From contig JADJLB010000004.1 in NCBI GenBank assembly GCA_016705685.1, forward strand, positions 62,001 through 126,000: DNA of 64,000 nucleotides. The letters are read 5' to 3'. This document shows, in pieces, positions 10,151-17,237 of the stretch. Within the stretch, counting starts at the first letter, position 1, and the number at the start of each line of letters is the position of its first letter. The position numbers were made by a program, and so were the translations under genes. The stretch is from Propionivibrio sp. (GTDB lineage Bacteria; Pseudomonadota; Gammaproteobacteria; Burkholderiales; Rhodocyclaceae). Under the pieces are notes generated by a model. It ran no database searches, had not been told where the DNA came from, and saw only the letters and a program-made list of their open reading frames with translations.

Positions 10151-10765
10151 ATGTCGGGCATTACAAACATTCTCGTTGTCGGTACGGGTGGCCAGGGGGT
10201 GATGACGGCGACCGAAATTCTGGCCGAAGCAGCCATCGCGTTCGGTCACGATGTGAAGAAAACCGAAGTCGCCGGCATGGCGCAACGCGGTGGCGTTGTC
10301 TCCTCGCACCTGCGTTTCGGCCCGAAAGTGTTGTCACCGCAGATTTCGCCGGGAACGGCTGATGTGCTGCTCGGTTTTGAAGCCGCTGAAGGCATGCGTT
10401 GGCGGCATATGCTGCGGCCTACCGGGTTGGCGCTGATGAATACCGGGCGGCTGGTGCCGCCGGTGGTTGATATCGGGCTATATGATTATCCCGACGACCC
10501 GGTCGCCGAAGTGCGCGCCGCAGGGACTCGCGTTTTTTCCTTTGACGCTTCGGCCATCGCCAAAGAACTGGGCGATATCAGACTCGGCAATACAGTCATG
10601 CTCGGTGCCATCTCGGACTATCTTCCTTTCTCGGCCGACGTGCTGGAACATTGCATACTCAAGCGCTTTGCCACAAAGAAACCTGAACTCATCGAACTTA
10701 ACCGTCGTGCCTTTGCCGCCGGTCGGGCCGCAGCAACGCAGGCGGCTCAAGCCGAAGTGTCCTGA
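10151..10765 (+). CDS. iorB: Indolepyruvate oxidoreductase, beta subunit
   Basis: Small subunit (204 residues) that completes the IorAB complex, belonging to the pyruvate ferredoxin/flavodoxin oxidoreductase gamma domain family. The N-terminus ILVVGTGGQGVMTATEILAEAA is the typical Rossmann-like opening, and VAGMAQRGGVVSSHLRFG is the conserved segment lining the CoA/TPP site. It starts four bases after iorA with ATG 10151 and is surely co-transcribed. Length is normal for the family. No phenylacetate-CoA ligase (paaK), often found beside iorAB, is present. Confidence 0.93.
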   Translation: MSGITNILVVGTGGQGVMTATEILAEAAIAFGHDVKKTEVAGMAQRGGVVSSHLRFGPKVLSPQISPGTADVLLGFEAAEGMRWRHMLRPTGLALMNTGRLVPPVVDIGLYDYPDDPVAEVRAAGTRVFSFDASAIAKELGDIRLGNTVMLGAISDYLPFSADVLEHCILKRFATKKPELIELNRRAFAAGRAAATQAAQAEVS

Positions 10766-10855
10766 GTTGCGGTAGAATCGCCGGCTCGTTCAAGCGGAGC
10801 GCAGCCGGCGACATCGTTTCGCCGCCCTCGCGCTCCCGCATCACTGGAATTTACC

Positions 10856-11710
10856 ATGACTGCAAAACTACTAGACGGCAATGCCCTCGGCCAGAAACTG
10901 CGCGCCGGTTTCAAGCAAAGGGCCGAAGAACTCACGGCGCAGGGGATGCGTCCCGGACTTGCCGTTATCCTGGTCGGTGGCGATCAAGCCTCGCAGGTGT
11001 ACGTTCGCAACAAGGTCAATGCCTGTGCCCAGGCGGGTATTCATTCCGAAAAGTACGCTTATGACGACGACGTGGCGCCGCAGGTAGTACTTGGCAAGAT
11101 CGCAGAACTCAACGCCGATCCGAAAATTCACGGCATACTCGTCCAGTTGCCTTTGCCTTCGCATTTTGATACCGAAGCAATGCTTGAGGCGATTTCGCCG
11201 AATAAGGACGTCGATGGTTTCCGTGCCGAGAATGTCGGTGCGCTGGTGCAGGGACAACCCTGTTTTATCCCATGCACACCCTATGGCGCGATGAAATTTT
11301 TCGAAGAGGCCGGCGTAACGCTCAAGGGCAAGGAGGCGGTGGTCGTCGGCCGCTCAAATATCGTCGGCAAGCCGATGGCCATGCTGCTGATGCACGCCGG
11401 CGCCACGGTGACGGTGTGCCACTCGCAGACGCGCGATCTCAAGGCGCATTGCCGGCGCGCCGACATACTGGTTGCGGCGATCGGCAAGCCGAAGATGATT
11501 ACCGGCGACATGATCAAGCCCGGGGCGGTGGTTATTGACGTTGGCATAAACCGTATGCCGGACGGAAAACTTTGCGGCGATGTCGATTTCGACTCGGCGA
11601 AGGAAGTGGCGGCATTCATCACGCCGGTTCCCGGTGGTGTTGGTCCGATGACGATTACCATGCTGTTGGCCAATACGCTTGAGAGCGCCGAGCGCTCGGC
11701 ACACGCTTGA
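10856..11710 (+). CDS. folD: Bifunctional methylenetetrahydrofolate dehydrogenase/cyclohydrolase
   Basis: A 284-residue cytosolic enzyme that interconverts 5,10-methylene-THF and 10-formyl-THF, using NADP then water, to supply one-carbon units for purines and fMet. The catalytic domain holds [14 protein letters not shown] (with the conserved catalytic Lys) and GILVQLPLP. The NADP domain has [16 protein letters not shown] at about residues 163-178, and the end has [15 protein letters not shown]. The start is ATG 10856, preceded by an AT-rich stretch. It lies 12 bases before purE, giving a folate/purine pair. A TAGAAT hexamer at about 10772 may be its -10 box. Confidence 0.97.
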   Translation: MTAKLLDGNALGQKLRAGFKQRAEELTAQGMRPGLAVILVGGDQASQVYVRNKVNACAQAGIHSEKYAYDDDVAPQVVLGKIAELNADPKIHGILVQLPLPSHFDTEAMLEAISPNKDVDGFRAENVGALVQGQPCFIPCTPYGAMKFFEEAGVTLKGKEAVVVGRSNIVGKPMAMLLMHAGATVTVCHSQTRDLKAHCRRADILVAAIGKPKMITGDMIKPGAVVIDVGINRMPDGKLCGDVDFDSAKEVAAFITPVPGGVGPMTITMLLANTLESAERSAHA

Positions 11711-11722
11711 GGAGAACTGAAC

Positions 11723-12220
11723 ATGAACACACATCCGCTCGTTGGTATCGTGATGGGCTCGGACAGTGACTGGCCGGTGATGCGCAGCTGCGCCGAGACG
11801 CTCAAGCGGTTTGGCATTCCCTATGAAGCCAAAGTGCTTTCAGCGCATCGTACGCCCGATGCCGCGCTCGATTACGCCTCCTGCGCTCAGGAGCGCGGCA
11901 TCAAGGTGCTGATCGGAGCCGCCGGCGGCGCGGCGCATCTGGCAGGTGTATTGGCTGCCAAGAGCGAATTGCCGGTGCTGGCCGTGCCGATGCCCTCGAA
12001 ACATTTGCAGGGACTCGATTCCTTGTTGTCGATGGTCCAGATGCCCGGCGGTATTCCGGTAGCCACCTTTGCCATCGGTGAAGCCGGCGCGGTCAATGCG
12101 GCGCTTTTTTCGGTGTCGGTGCTGGCCCTGAACGACCCCGCGCTGGCGAAGCGATTGACCGATTTCCGTATCAACCAGTCCGAGAAGGTGTTGTCGAAAA
12201 ATTTGCCGGACGTGCCCTAA
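11723..12220 (+). CDS. purE: N5-carboxyaminoimidazole ribonucleotide mutase PurE
   Basis: A 165-residue class I PurE, which moves the carboxylate of N5-CAIR to give CAIR in purine synthesis. VMGSDSDWPVM (residues 10-20), SAHRTPD (about 43-49) and GGAAHLAGVLAA are the substrate-binding motifs of class I enzymes. A GAGG motif just precedes the ATG. Class I PurE needs the N5-CAIR synthetase PurK, which commonly follows it, but here the next gene is sua5 and no purK is in the window. purC also lies elsewhere (39054-39938). Confidence 0.96.
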   Translation: MNTHPLVGIVMGSDSDWPVMRSCAETLKRFGIPYEAKVLSAHRTPDAALDYASCAQERGIKVLIGAAGGAAHLAGVLAAKSELPVLAVPMPSKHLQGLDSLLSMVQMPGGIPVATFAIGEAGAVNAALFSVSVLALNDPALAKRLTDFRINQSEKVLSKNLPDVP

Positions 12221-12224
12221 ATCG

Positions 12225-13250
12225 ATGACGCAGGAGCCCCAGGACGTCGCCAGAGCCGTCAAACTTCTGCAAGCCGGCGAACTGGTCGCTTTCCCGACCG
12301 AGACGGTCTATGGCCTCGGTGCCGATGCGGCGAATCCGGCGGCGGTGGCCAGAATATTTACCGTCAAGGGGAGACCGGTCGACCACCCGTTGATCGTCCA
12401 TTTGCCCGGCGCGGCCCATCTTGACCGCTGGGCAAGCACCATTCCAGCAACCGCATGGGAACTGGCGGAAGCGTTCTGGCCTGGGCCGCTTACCCTGATT
12501 CTCAAGCGTTCCCCCGAAGCCCCAAATGCAGTAACCGGCGGACAGGAGACGATCGGTGTGCGCGTGCCGGCGCATCCGCTGGCGCTTGACCTGCTGCGTA
12601 CCTACGCGCAGGCCGGCGGTGGACGGGGCGGCATGTGCGGCATCGCGGCGCCGTCGGCCAACCGTTTCGGGCGTATCAGCCCGACAACGGCCGCACACGT
12701 GCATCAGGAGCTCGGTGAATCGGTTGGACTGGTGCTTGACGGCGGGCCTTGTTCGGTCGGCATCGAATCGACGATCATCGATCTGTCGCGCGATGGCGAT
12801 CTTGCGCCGCGGCTGCTTCGACCTGGCCGCATTACCGCGGAGCAGATTGCCTTGGTCATTGGCGTGCGACCAGTCATGGCCGAATCGGGGAAGGATGAAG
12901 CATTGCCGCGCGTGCCCGGTGCACTGGAGTCACACTATGCACCACAGACGCCGCTACGTCTGGTCCAGACGCCACGCTTGGCGACGGTCATCGGCGAGGT
13001 GCAGGACAAATCGCAGCGCTGTGGCCTGCTGGCACGTACCCGGCGAACGTTTGCTGTGCCGCCCCACGTGCAGCGTCAGTTGCCTGACGAAGCGACGGCC
13101 TATGCGCGCGGCCTCTATGCCGCCCTGCGCGAGCTTGATCAGCTGGGCAACGATTTCATCGTCGTCGAAGACGTCCCCGGCGATCCGGCCTGGGCCGCCG
13201 TGGCTGACCGGCTGCGCCGTGCAGCCGGTGGTGCGGGCAATAAGGACTGA
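12225..13250 (+). CDS. Threonylcarbamoyl-AMP synthase, Sua5 type
   Basis: Makes threonylcarbamoyl-AMP from Thr, bicarbonate and ATP for t6A37 modification of tRNAs that read ANN codons. The YrdC domain spans about residues 8-200 (LLQAGELVAFPTETVYGLG, AAPSANRFGRISPTTA). A linker and a C-terminal Sua5 domain follow, so at 341 residues this is the long Sua5 form rather than the short TsaC. SHYAPQTPLRL near residue 237 is the conserved interdomain linker motif. It starts four bases after purE and is probably in the folD-purE unit. tsaD, tsaB and tsaE are not in the window. Confidence 0.93.
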   Translation: MTQEPQDVARAVKLLQAGELVAFPTETVYGLGADAANPAAVARIFTVKGRPVDHPLIVHLPGAAHLDRWASTIPATAWELAEAFWPGPLTLILKRSPEAPNAVTGGQETIGVRVPAHPLALDLLRTYAQAGGGRGGMCGIAAPSANRFGRISPTTAAHVHQELGESVGLVLDGGPCSVGIESTIIDLSRDGDLAPRLLRPGRITAEQIALVIGVRPVMAESGKDEALPRVPGALESHYAPQTPLRLVQTPRLATVIGEVQDKSQRCGLLARTRRTFAVPPHVQRQLPDEATAYARGLYAALRELDQLGNDFIVVEDVPGDPAWAAVADRLRRAAGGAGNKD

Positions 13251-13317
13251 TCCGGGCTTTGATTCGTGCCAGCTGCTCGGGTTGGCGCATGCCTGAGTCC
13301 GAGGCTGGCTTTCGACG

Positions 13318-13878
13318 CTAAGGGGACTTTCGTCGCATCATCTCGGCGGTCATGGCCGTGAATTGCTCTCCGACCTCGTGTTTGATGAAACTCCCTCCAA
13401 AGGTTCTCGCAAAACCCGAATCAGGGACCACCTCGGCGCGGTAATGAACCTGCGTGGCGGTTCCTTCCGATGTCAATTGCAGTTCGCTTTCAAAGCGCTT
13501 GGCGTTTCCGGTTAACTGCTTGGCGAGTATTCGTTTCATCGGTTCGAGACGAATTTCTCTTTCAGAAGCGAACGCATAGGAGAAGATGCCGAACCGGGCA
13601 ACACCCTCCTGGGCGACATACAGTGTATTGCCGTCGCGGCGAACGATTCTGCTCGACGACAGGTTGCCCAGGATTCCGGTCATGTGGTCAAAGTCGGTCA
13701 GCACGTCCCAGGCCGTGCGCAAGGGAACCTGGACATCAAATCGAGTTTCGACAATAAAAGCTTCCCCGCTTTTCTCGATGTTGATCACAATGTCCTGTTC
13801 GACCGCCGCAACTGCACAACTGAAGAACACCATGACATAGGCTGTCAGTTTGGCCAGGGTGCGAATCAATGCGGGCAT
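13318..13878 (-). CDS. Secreted SRPBCC-fold protein (polyketide cyclase/dehydrase-like)
   Basis: A 186-residue protein with an N-terminal signal peptide (MPALIRTLAKLTAYVMVFFS, cleaved after about AVAA), then a START-like SRPBCC domain. FDVQVPLRTAWDVLTDFDHM and the C-terminal GSFIKHEVGEQFTAMTAEMM helix are typical of coenzyme Q-binding/polyketide-cyclase-like folds. Such domains hold hydrophobic ligands in a cavity; no catalytic residues can be assigned. I prefer ATG 13878 because it lies seven bases after the ABC gene stop. An in-frame ATG at 13914 would overlap that gene and add 12 polar residues before the signal peptide. It is the last gene of the leftward unit with the ABC protein, so a role in presenting or receiving a lipid-like substrate in the periplasm is an inference only. 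Confidence 0.75.
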   Translation of the reverse strand: MPALIRTLAKLTAYVMVFFSCAVAAVEQDIVINIEKSGEAFIVETRFDVQVPLRTAWDVLTDFDHMTGILGNLSSSRIVRRDGNTLYVAQEGVARFGIFSYAFASEREIRLEPMKRILAKQLTGNAKRFESELQLTSEGTATQVHYRAEVVPDSGFARTFGGSFIKHEVGEQFTAMTAEMMRRKSP

Positions 13879-13885
13879 GAGCGTA

Positions 13886-15358
13886 TTAGTCCTGGTCGCG
13901 ATGCGAAACTTCAATCACCCGTGCGCGCCGCGCCAGCGCCGCCACCAGGGAAACAGCCGTGGCCCGGTTGTCCGCATCGAGGTTGGCATCCCATTCGTCA
14001 AGCAGGTAAACCGGATAAGTCGTGTTGGCAGAGATTTCACGCAGCACCTGTATTTGCCTTTCGCCTGACGAATATCCCTTTTGTTGAACGGCGTTTTCAG
14101 CGGCACTCAATTCATCGGCATCGTTTTCGTCCGTCGCCGCCGTTGCTGCGAGAGCGGAATTGAACGCGAAAGCCAAGCGATCCTGAGTTGGCCAGTAATA
14201 CGCTTTGCCGTGCAGTTTAGCCTTGAGCGCGGCCAGCAGCGTCGATTTCCCGGTTCCGTTTCCGCCGCGAACCGTGATCAAGCCGGTTGGTTTCGCCAGC
14301 GCGAACTGAAGGGCATCGTATAGCGAAAAACAGCTTTTTTCGTTATCTCCCTCTTTGAGCGAAACCTGGCCAAATCCGATACGTTCGACAAAGCCCGGGT
14401 CTGGCAGTGGGCGGATGTGCTTGCACACGCCGACGATTCGCGTCCAAACTGCCAACAGATCGGTAAAGCCGACTGTAAGCTGGTGCATATCGAGCGTCAT
14501 TTCGATCTGCCTGGGAAGTGTCGCCGCCAGGGCGATCAGCAAAGCGCTGTTGCCGACTCCGTGTATCGCTATCCACGCGGTCGTTGACAACACCAGCACC
14601 AGTGCGATCAGTCCGCTGCAAGCACTCCAGCCTTCGCGCAGCAGGATGGCACGGACTTGTGCCGACAGCGCGTCGCTCAGGCGCTGTCTGAAATCGCGGT
14701 GCCAGAAGGCAAAGTTATAGCGGTTACCGCTGAAGATATTGTCCCAGGCGTTGTAGGTTCGCGCCGTCATGCGGTTGGTCATGCGTTGATTGTCCAGGTA
14801 GGCCTCGGCCAGCGGTTTGCGCAGGAACCATTGCAGGGCCGTGAGAACGATGAAGGCCGCGGCGAATGCCAGCGGCAACCCGGCATCGATTTCCACACCG
14901 AGGACGATCGAGTTGAACAACAGCTGGAAAAACAGGCGAAGATGAAACTGCAGTGTGAAAATCAGCTCAAAACAGACATGAAAGGTTTCGCTGGTAAGAA
15001 AGGGTTCGGCCTGTTCGCGAGCGTTGGCGTCGCCCAGCAAGGCGGTCTGGAAGCGGTTCAGGCGGGCGAAGTGGAGCATGTAGCGTGAGTAAGCGCCGAA
15101 GCCGGCGCGCTCGGCAAAAATCCAGCTAACGGCACCGGCCAGATAGGAAACCGTTTGGGCGACTACAATCCAGCCGAAGCGTCCAGCAGCGACGGTTTCC
15201 TCACTTATGTCGCGTGCGATCCTGATGACCAGCCAGGTTGTCGCGGCACTGCAAAACTCCTGAATTAGAATCATCAGCAGCATGGCGAACATCGCCGAGC
15301 CGATCAGGAAACGGAAAAAATCGCGAGGCCGGAATTCCTGGGGCAGGATGGAGGTCAT
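13886..15358 (-). CDS. Membrane-fused ABC protein with compact ATPase domain
   Basis: A 490-residue half-size ABC protein. The N-terminal part (to about 330) has about six hydrophobic segments (near 18-45, 62-82, 128-155, 160-178, 248-268, 270-285), as in exporter-type or YddA/SbmA-like families. The ATPase part has Walker A GGNGTGKST (365-373), signature YSSGERQIQ (429-437), Walker B VYLLDEWDANLD (450-461) and His486 as H-loop. It is only about 145 residues long, with about 55 residues between Walker A and the signature, so the helical subdomain is much reduced compared with the usual 200-plus-residue domain. All catalytic motifs are kept. No good Shine-Dalgarno precedes ATG 15358. Substrate and direction are unknown. 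The neighbours are a Lys-rich mini-ORF upstream and a secreted SRPBCC protein downstream. Confidence 0.8.
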   Translation of the reverse strand: MTSILPQEFRPRDFFRFLIGSAMFAMLLMILIQEFCSAATTWLVIRIARDISEETVAAGRFGWIVVAQTVSYLAGAVSWIFAERAGFGAYSRYMLHFARLNRFQTALLGDANAREQAEPFLTSETFHVCFELIFTLQFHLRLFFQLLFNSIVLGVEIDAGLPLAFAAAFIVLTALQWFLRKPLAEAYLDNQRMTNRMTARTYNAWDNIFSGNRYNFAFWHRDFRQRLSDALSAQVRAILLREGWSACSGLIALVLVLSTTAWIAIHGVGNSALLIALAATLPRQIEMTLDMHQLTVGFTDLLAVWTRIVGVCKHIRPLPDPGFVERIGFGQVSLKEGDNEKSCFSLYDALQFALAKPTGLITVRGGNGTGKSTLLAALKAKLHGKAYYWPTQDRLAFAFNSALAATAATDENDADELSAAENAVQQKGYSSGERQIQVLREISANTTYPVYLLDEWDANLDADNRATAVSLVAALARRARVIEVSHRDQD

Positions 15359-15403
15359 CTGTTGTTGGTTTCAGGCGGGTTCCGGCACTGGGTCGGCAGG
15401 ACG

Positions 15404-15449
15404 GTGTAAACCAATAAAGCAGACTTGCGCCTGCTTTATTGGTTTACAC
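15404..15449. repeat. Perfect 19-bp inverted repeat between mini-ORF and ABC gene
   Basis: Arms GTGTAAACCAATAAAGCAG at 15404-15422 and the exact reverse complement at 15431-15449, separated by an 8-base loop. There is no following T tract on either strand, so it is not a canonical intrinsic terminator. It sits 25 bases after the mini-ORF stop and 45 bases before the ABC start. In the leftward transcript it could act as a processing, stabilising or attenuation element. A smaller 6-bp palindrome CAGGCA/TGCCTG lies at 15454-15466. Confidence 0.9.
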
Positions 15450-15473
15450 GAAACAGGCAGTGCCTGCTCGGGG

Positions 15474-15521
15474 TTACTGCGGTGCGGGCTTTTTCTTTCC
15501 CTTTTTCTTCTTCGTGGCCAT
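15474..15521 (-). CDS. 15-residue Lys-rich mini-ORF (peptide MATKKKKGKKKPAPQ)
   Basis: A 16-codon reading frame with ATG at 15521 and TAA at 15474-15476. Seven of the 15 residues are lysine and the C-terminus is Pro-Ala-Pro-Gln. A strong AGGAG lies nine bases upstream of the ATG, one of the better ribosome-binding sites in this region, which argues that it is translated. It is too short for normal gene callers. It precedes the perfect hairpin and the ABC/SRPBCC genes on the same strand. It may be a regulatory leader peptide for the ABC gene, a short exported cationic peptide, or a chance ORF. I know of no family that it matches. Confidence 0.55.
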   Translation of the reverse strand: MATKKKKGKKKPAPQ

Positions 15522-15963
15522 GATTGAAAACTCCTAATAAGATAATCGGAAGAACACAGCGATCTAATCGCGAAATCAGTGTATTTGAAATGCAGCCAAA
15601 ATAGGAATCAACTATTTGTAAATATTTGTAAGCTGATCCGGTGCGGTTTGTCCGGCTGCATTTTCGCGTTACGGTCTTTTTCCTAAAGCGCTGCCCGGCG
15701 ACAGGCAAGCAAATGCGTCTCGTTTCGTTTTTCTCAAACACTGCTCTTTTCTTTCAGCAGTTACGTCTGCCTGCCCGGACTTGCTTATGATTCAAGCATT
15801 TACCCTTACGATCAAAATGAGTATTTGACCGGGATGCGGAGCTCTAGGATACTTAAGCTTGTGCGGTTGAAATGCCTATCCTTTGAAGTGTGCGGTAGCG
15901 CGGTAGCCATTGCCGCCCAAGTGTCCCGGCAATCCCCGAACTCAATTAAAGGAAGGTGTTTTG
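15522..15963. other. AT-rich divergent regulatory region (mini-ORF / glgM)
   Basis: About 440 bases with no convincing protein gene, clearly more AT-rich than the flanking genes. It should hold the leftward promoter of the mini-ORF/ABC unit and the rightward promoter of glgM. Two direct copies of TATTTGTAA (15613-15621 and 15623-15631) are spaced exactly 10 bases apart, one helical turn, as in some operators. GGAAGG at 15951-15956 is the ribosome-binding site of glgM. No classical terminator was found. Confidence 0.5.
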
Positions 15964-17169
15964 ATGAAAGTTATGCTGCTTACCCGCGAATACCCACCTC
16001 ACGTCTATGGCGGAGCCGGTGTTCATGTCGAATATTTGGCCGCCGAGCTCGCCAAAATGATGCACGTCGAAGTTCGCTGCTTCGGTGAGCAGGATACCGT
16101 GAAGGAAGGTGTGCGGGTCAAAGGTTTCCCGTTCGGCAAGGGCAGTTTCTCGCATGTCGATCGGAAGCTCAGTGGTGCGCTGGATACATTCGAAACCAAT
16201 CTTGAGACTTTAAGCGAGCAGATCGACGCCGATCTGGTGCATGTGCACACTTGGTATGCCCACCTTGGCGGCATTCTGGCGAAAATCCTCTACGGCATTC
16301 CGCTGGTGCACACGGTGCATTCGCTTGAGCCGCTGCGCCCCTGGAAGCGCGAACAGCTCGGCTGTGGCTACGATATGTCGTCGTGGATTGAGCGCACTTC
16401 ACTGGGCCTCGCCGACGCGGTAATTGCCGTGTCGCAGGGAACCAAGGACGATATTCTTGAACATTTCGACATCGACCCGGACAAAATCACGGTCATTTAC
16501 AACGGAATCAACACCGAACAGTACCAGCCTACCTCCGATACGAATACGCTTGAAAAATACAAAATCGATCCTGAAAAACCCATCGTTTTGTTCGTCGGGC
16601 GGATTACCCGCCAAAAGGGCATCATCCATCTGGTGAACGCGGTCAAATACATCAACGCCGACGCTCAGGTCGTTCTTTGTGCCGGTGCGCCGGATACCCC
16701 GGAAATCCTTGCCGAGATGGAAACGGCGGTCAAGCACGTTCGCAGAGAGGGGTTTAAACACCTGATCTGGATCGAGGAAATGCTGAGCAAGGAAGAGGTG
16801 ATCCAGTTGTATTCACACGCCAAGGTATTCTGCTGTCCATCGATCTACGAGCCTTTCGGGATCATCAACCTGGAAGCCATGGCCTGCCGCACGGCGGTGG
16901 TGGCGTCTGCCGTCGGAGGCATCAAGGAGGTTGTGGTCGATGGCGTGACCGGATTCCTGGTGCCGCTGGAACAATTGCATATCGCTCCATTCGAGCCGGT
17001 CAACGCGGATGTATTTTCCCGCGATCTGGCAGCAGCGATCAACAAGGTTCTGGACAATCCGGAACTGGCAGCGTCGATGGCCGACGCGGGCCAGAAACGG
17101 GCTCACGACGTGTTCAGTTGGTCGAGCATCGCGCAGCAGACCAAGGATCTGTACCGGTCGCTGGTTTGA
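15964..17169 (+). CDS. glgM: GT4 glycogen synthase / alpha-maltose-1-phosphate synthase
   Basis: A 401-residue GT4 glycosyltransferase of the Corynebacterium/Mycobacterium GlgA type, not the GT5 GlgA of E. coli. MLLTREYPPHVYGGAGVHVE (residues 4-23) is the GT4 N-terminal motif. HTVHSLEPLRPWKREQLG lies near 115, and the C-terminal donor domain has FVGRITRQKGI and SIYEPFGIINLEAMAC with the catalytic EPFG glutamates. Characterised actinobacterial members use ADP-glucose to extend glucose-1-phosphate, forming maltose-1-phosphate, or to extend glycogen. The immediate downstream glgE consumes maltose-1-phosphate, so the GlgM role is favoured. ATG 15964 follows a GGAAGG site; an upstream in-frame ATG (15910) adds non-conserved residues. 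Confidence 0.88.
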   Translation: MKVMLLTREYPPHVYGGAGVHVEYLAAELAKMMHVEVRCFGEQDTVKEGVRVKGFPFGKGSFSHVDRKLSGALDTFETNLETLSEQIDADLVHVHTWYAHLGGILAKILYGIPLVHTVHSLEPLRPWKREQLGCGYDMSSWIERTSLGLADAVIAVSQGTKDDILEHFDIDPDKITVIYNGINTEQYQPTSDTNTLEKYKIDPEKPIVLFVGRITRQKGIIHLVNAVKYINADAQVVLCAGAPDTPEILAEMETAVKHVRREGFKHLIWIEEMLSKEEVIQLYSHAKVFCCPSIYEPFGIINLEAMACRTAVVASAVGGIKEVVVDGVTGFLVPLEQLHIAPFEPVNADVFSRDLAAAINKVLDNPELAASMADAGQKRAHDVFSWSSIAQQTKDLYRSLV

Positions 17170-17237
17170 TTTCTTGCCACCTGGTTTCGGCCTTGCCAGG
17201 AAGCACGGCCCAATCAAAACGATAGAGGATTAGCTCC

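Noticed and set aside
8944-10236. Leftward ORF of 430 codons opposite iorA
   Set aside because: Antisense to a strongly conserved gene with no recognisable domain; Arg/His/Asp-rich composition is typical of shadows.
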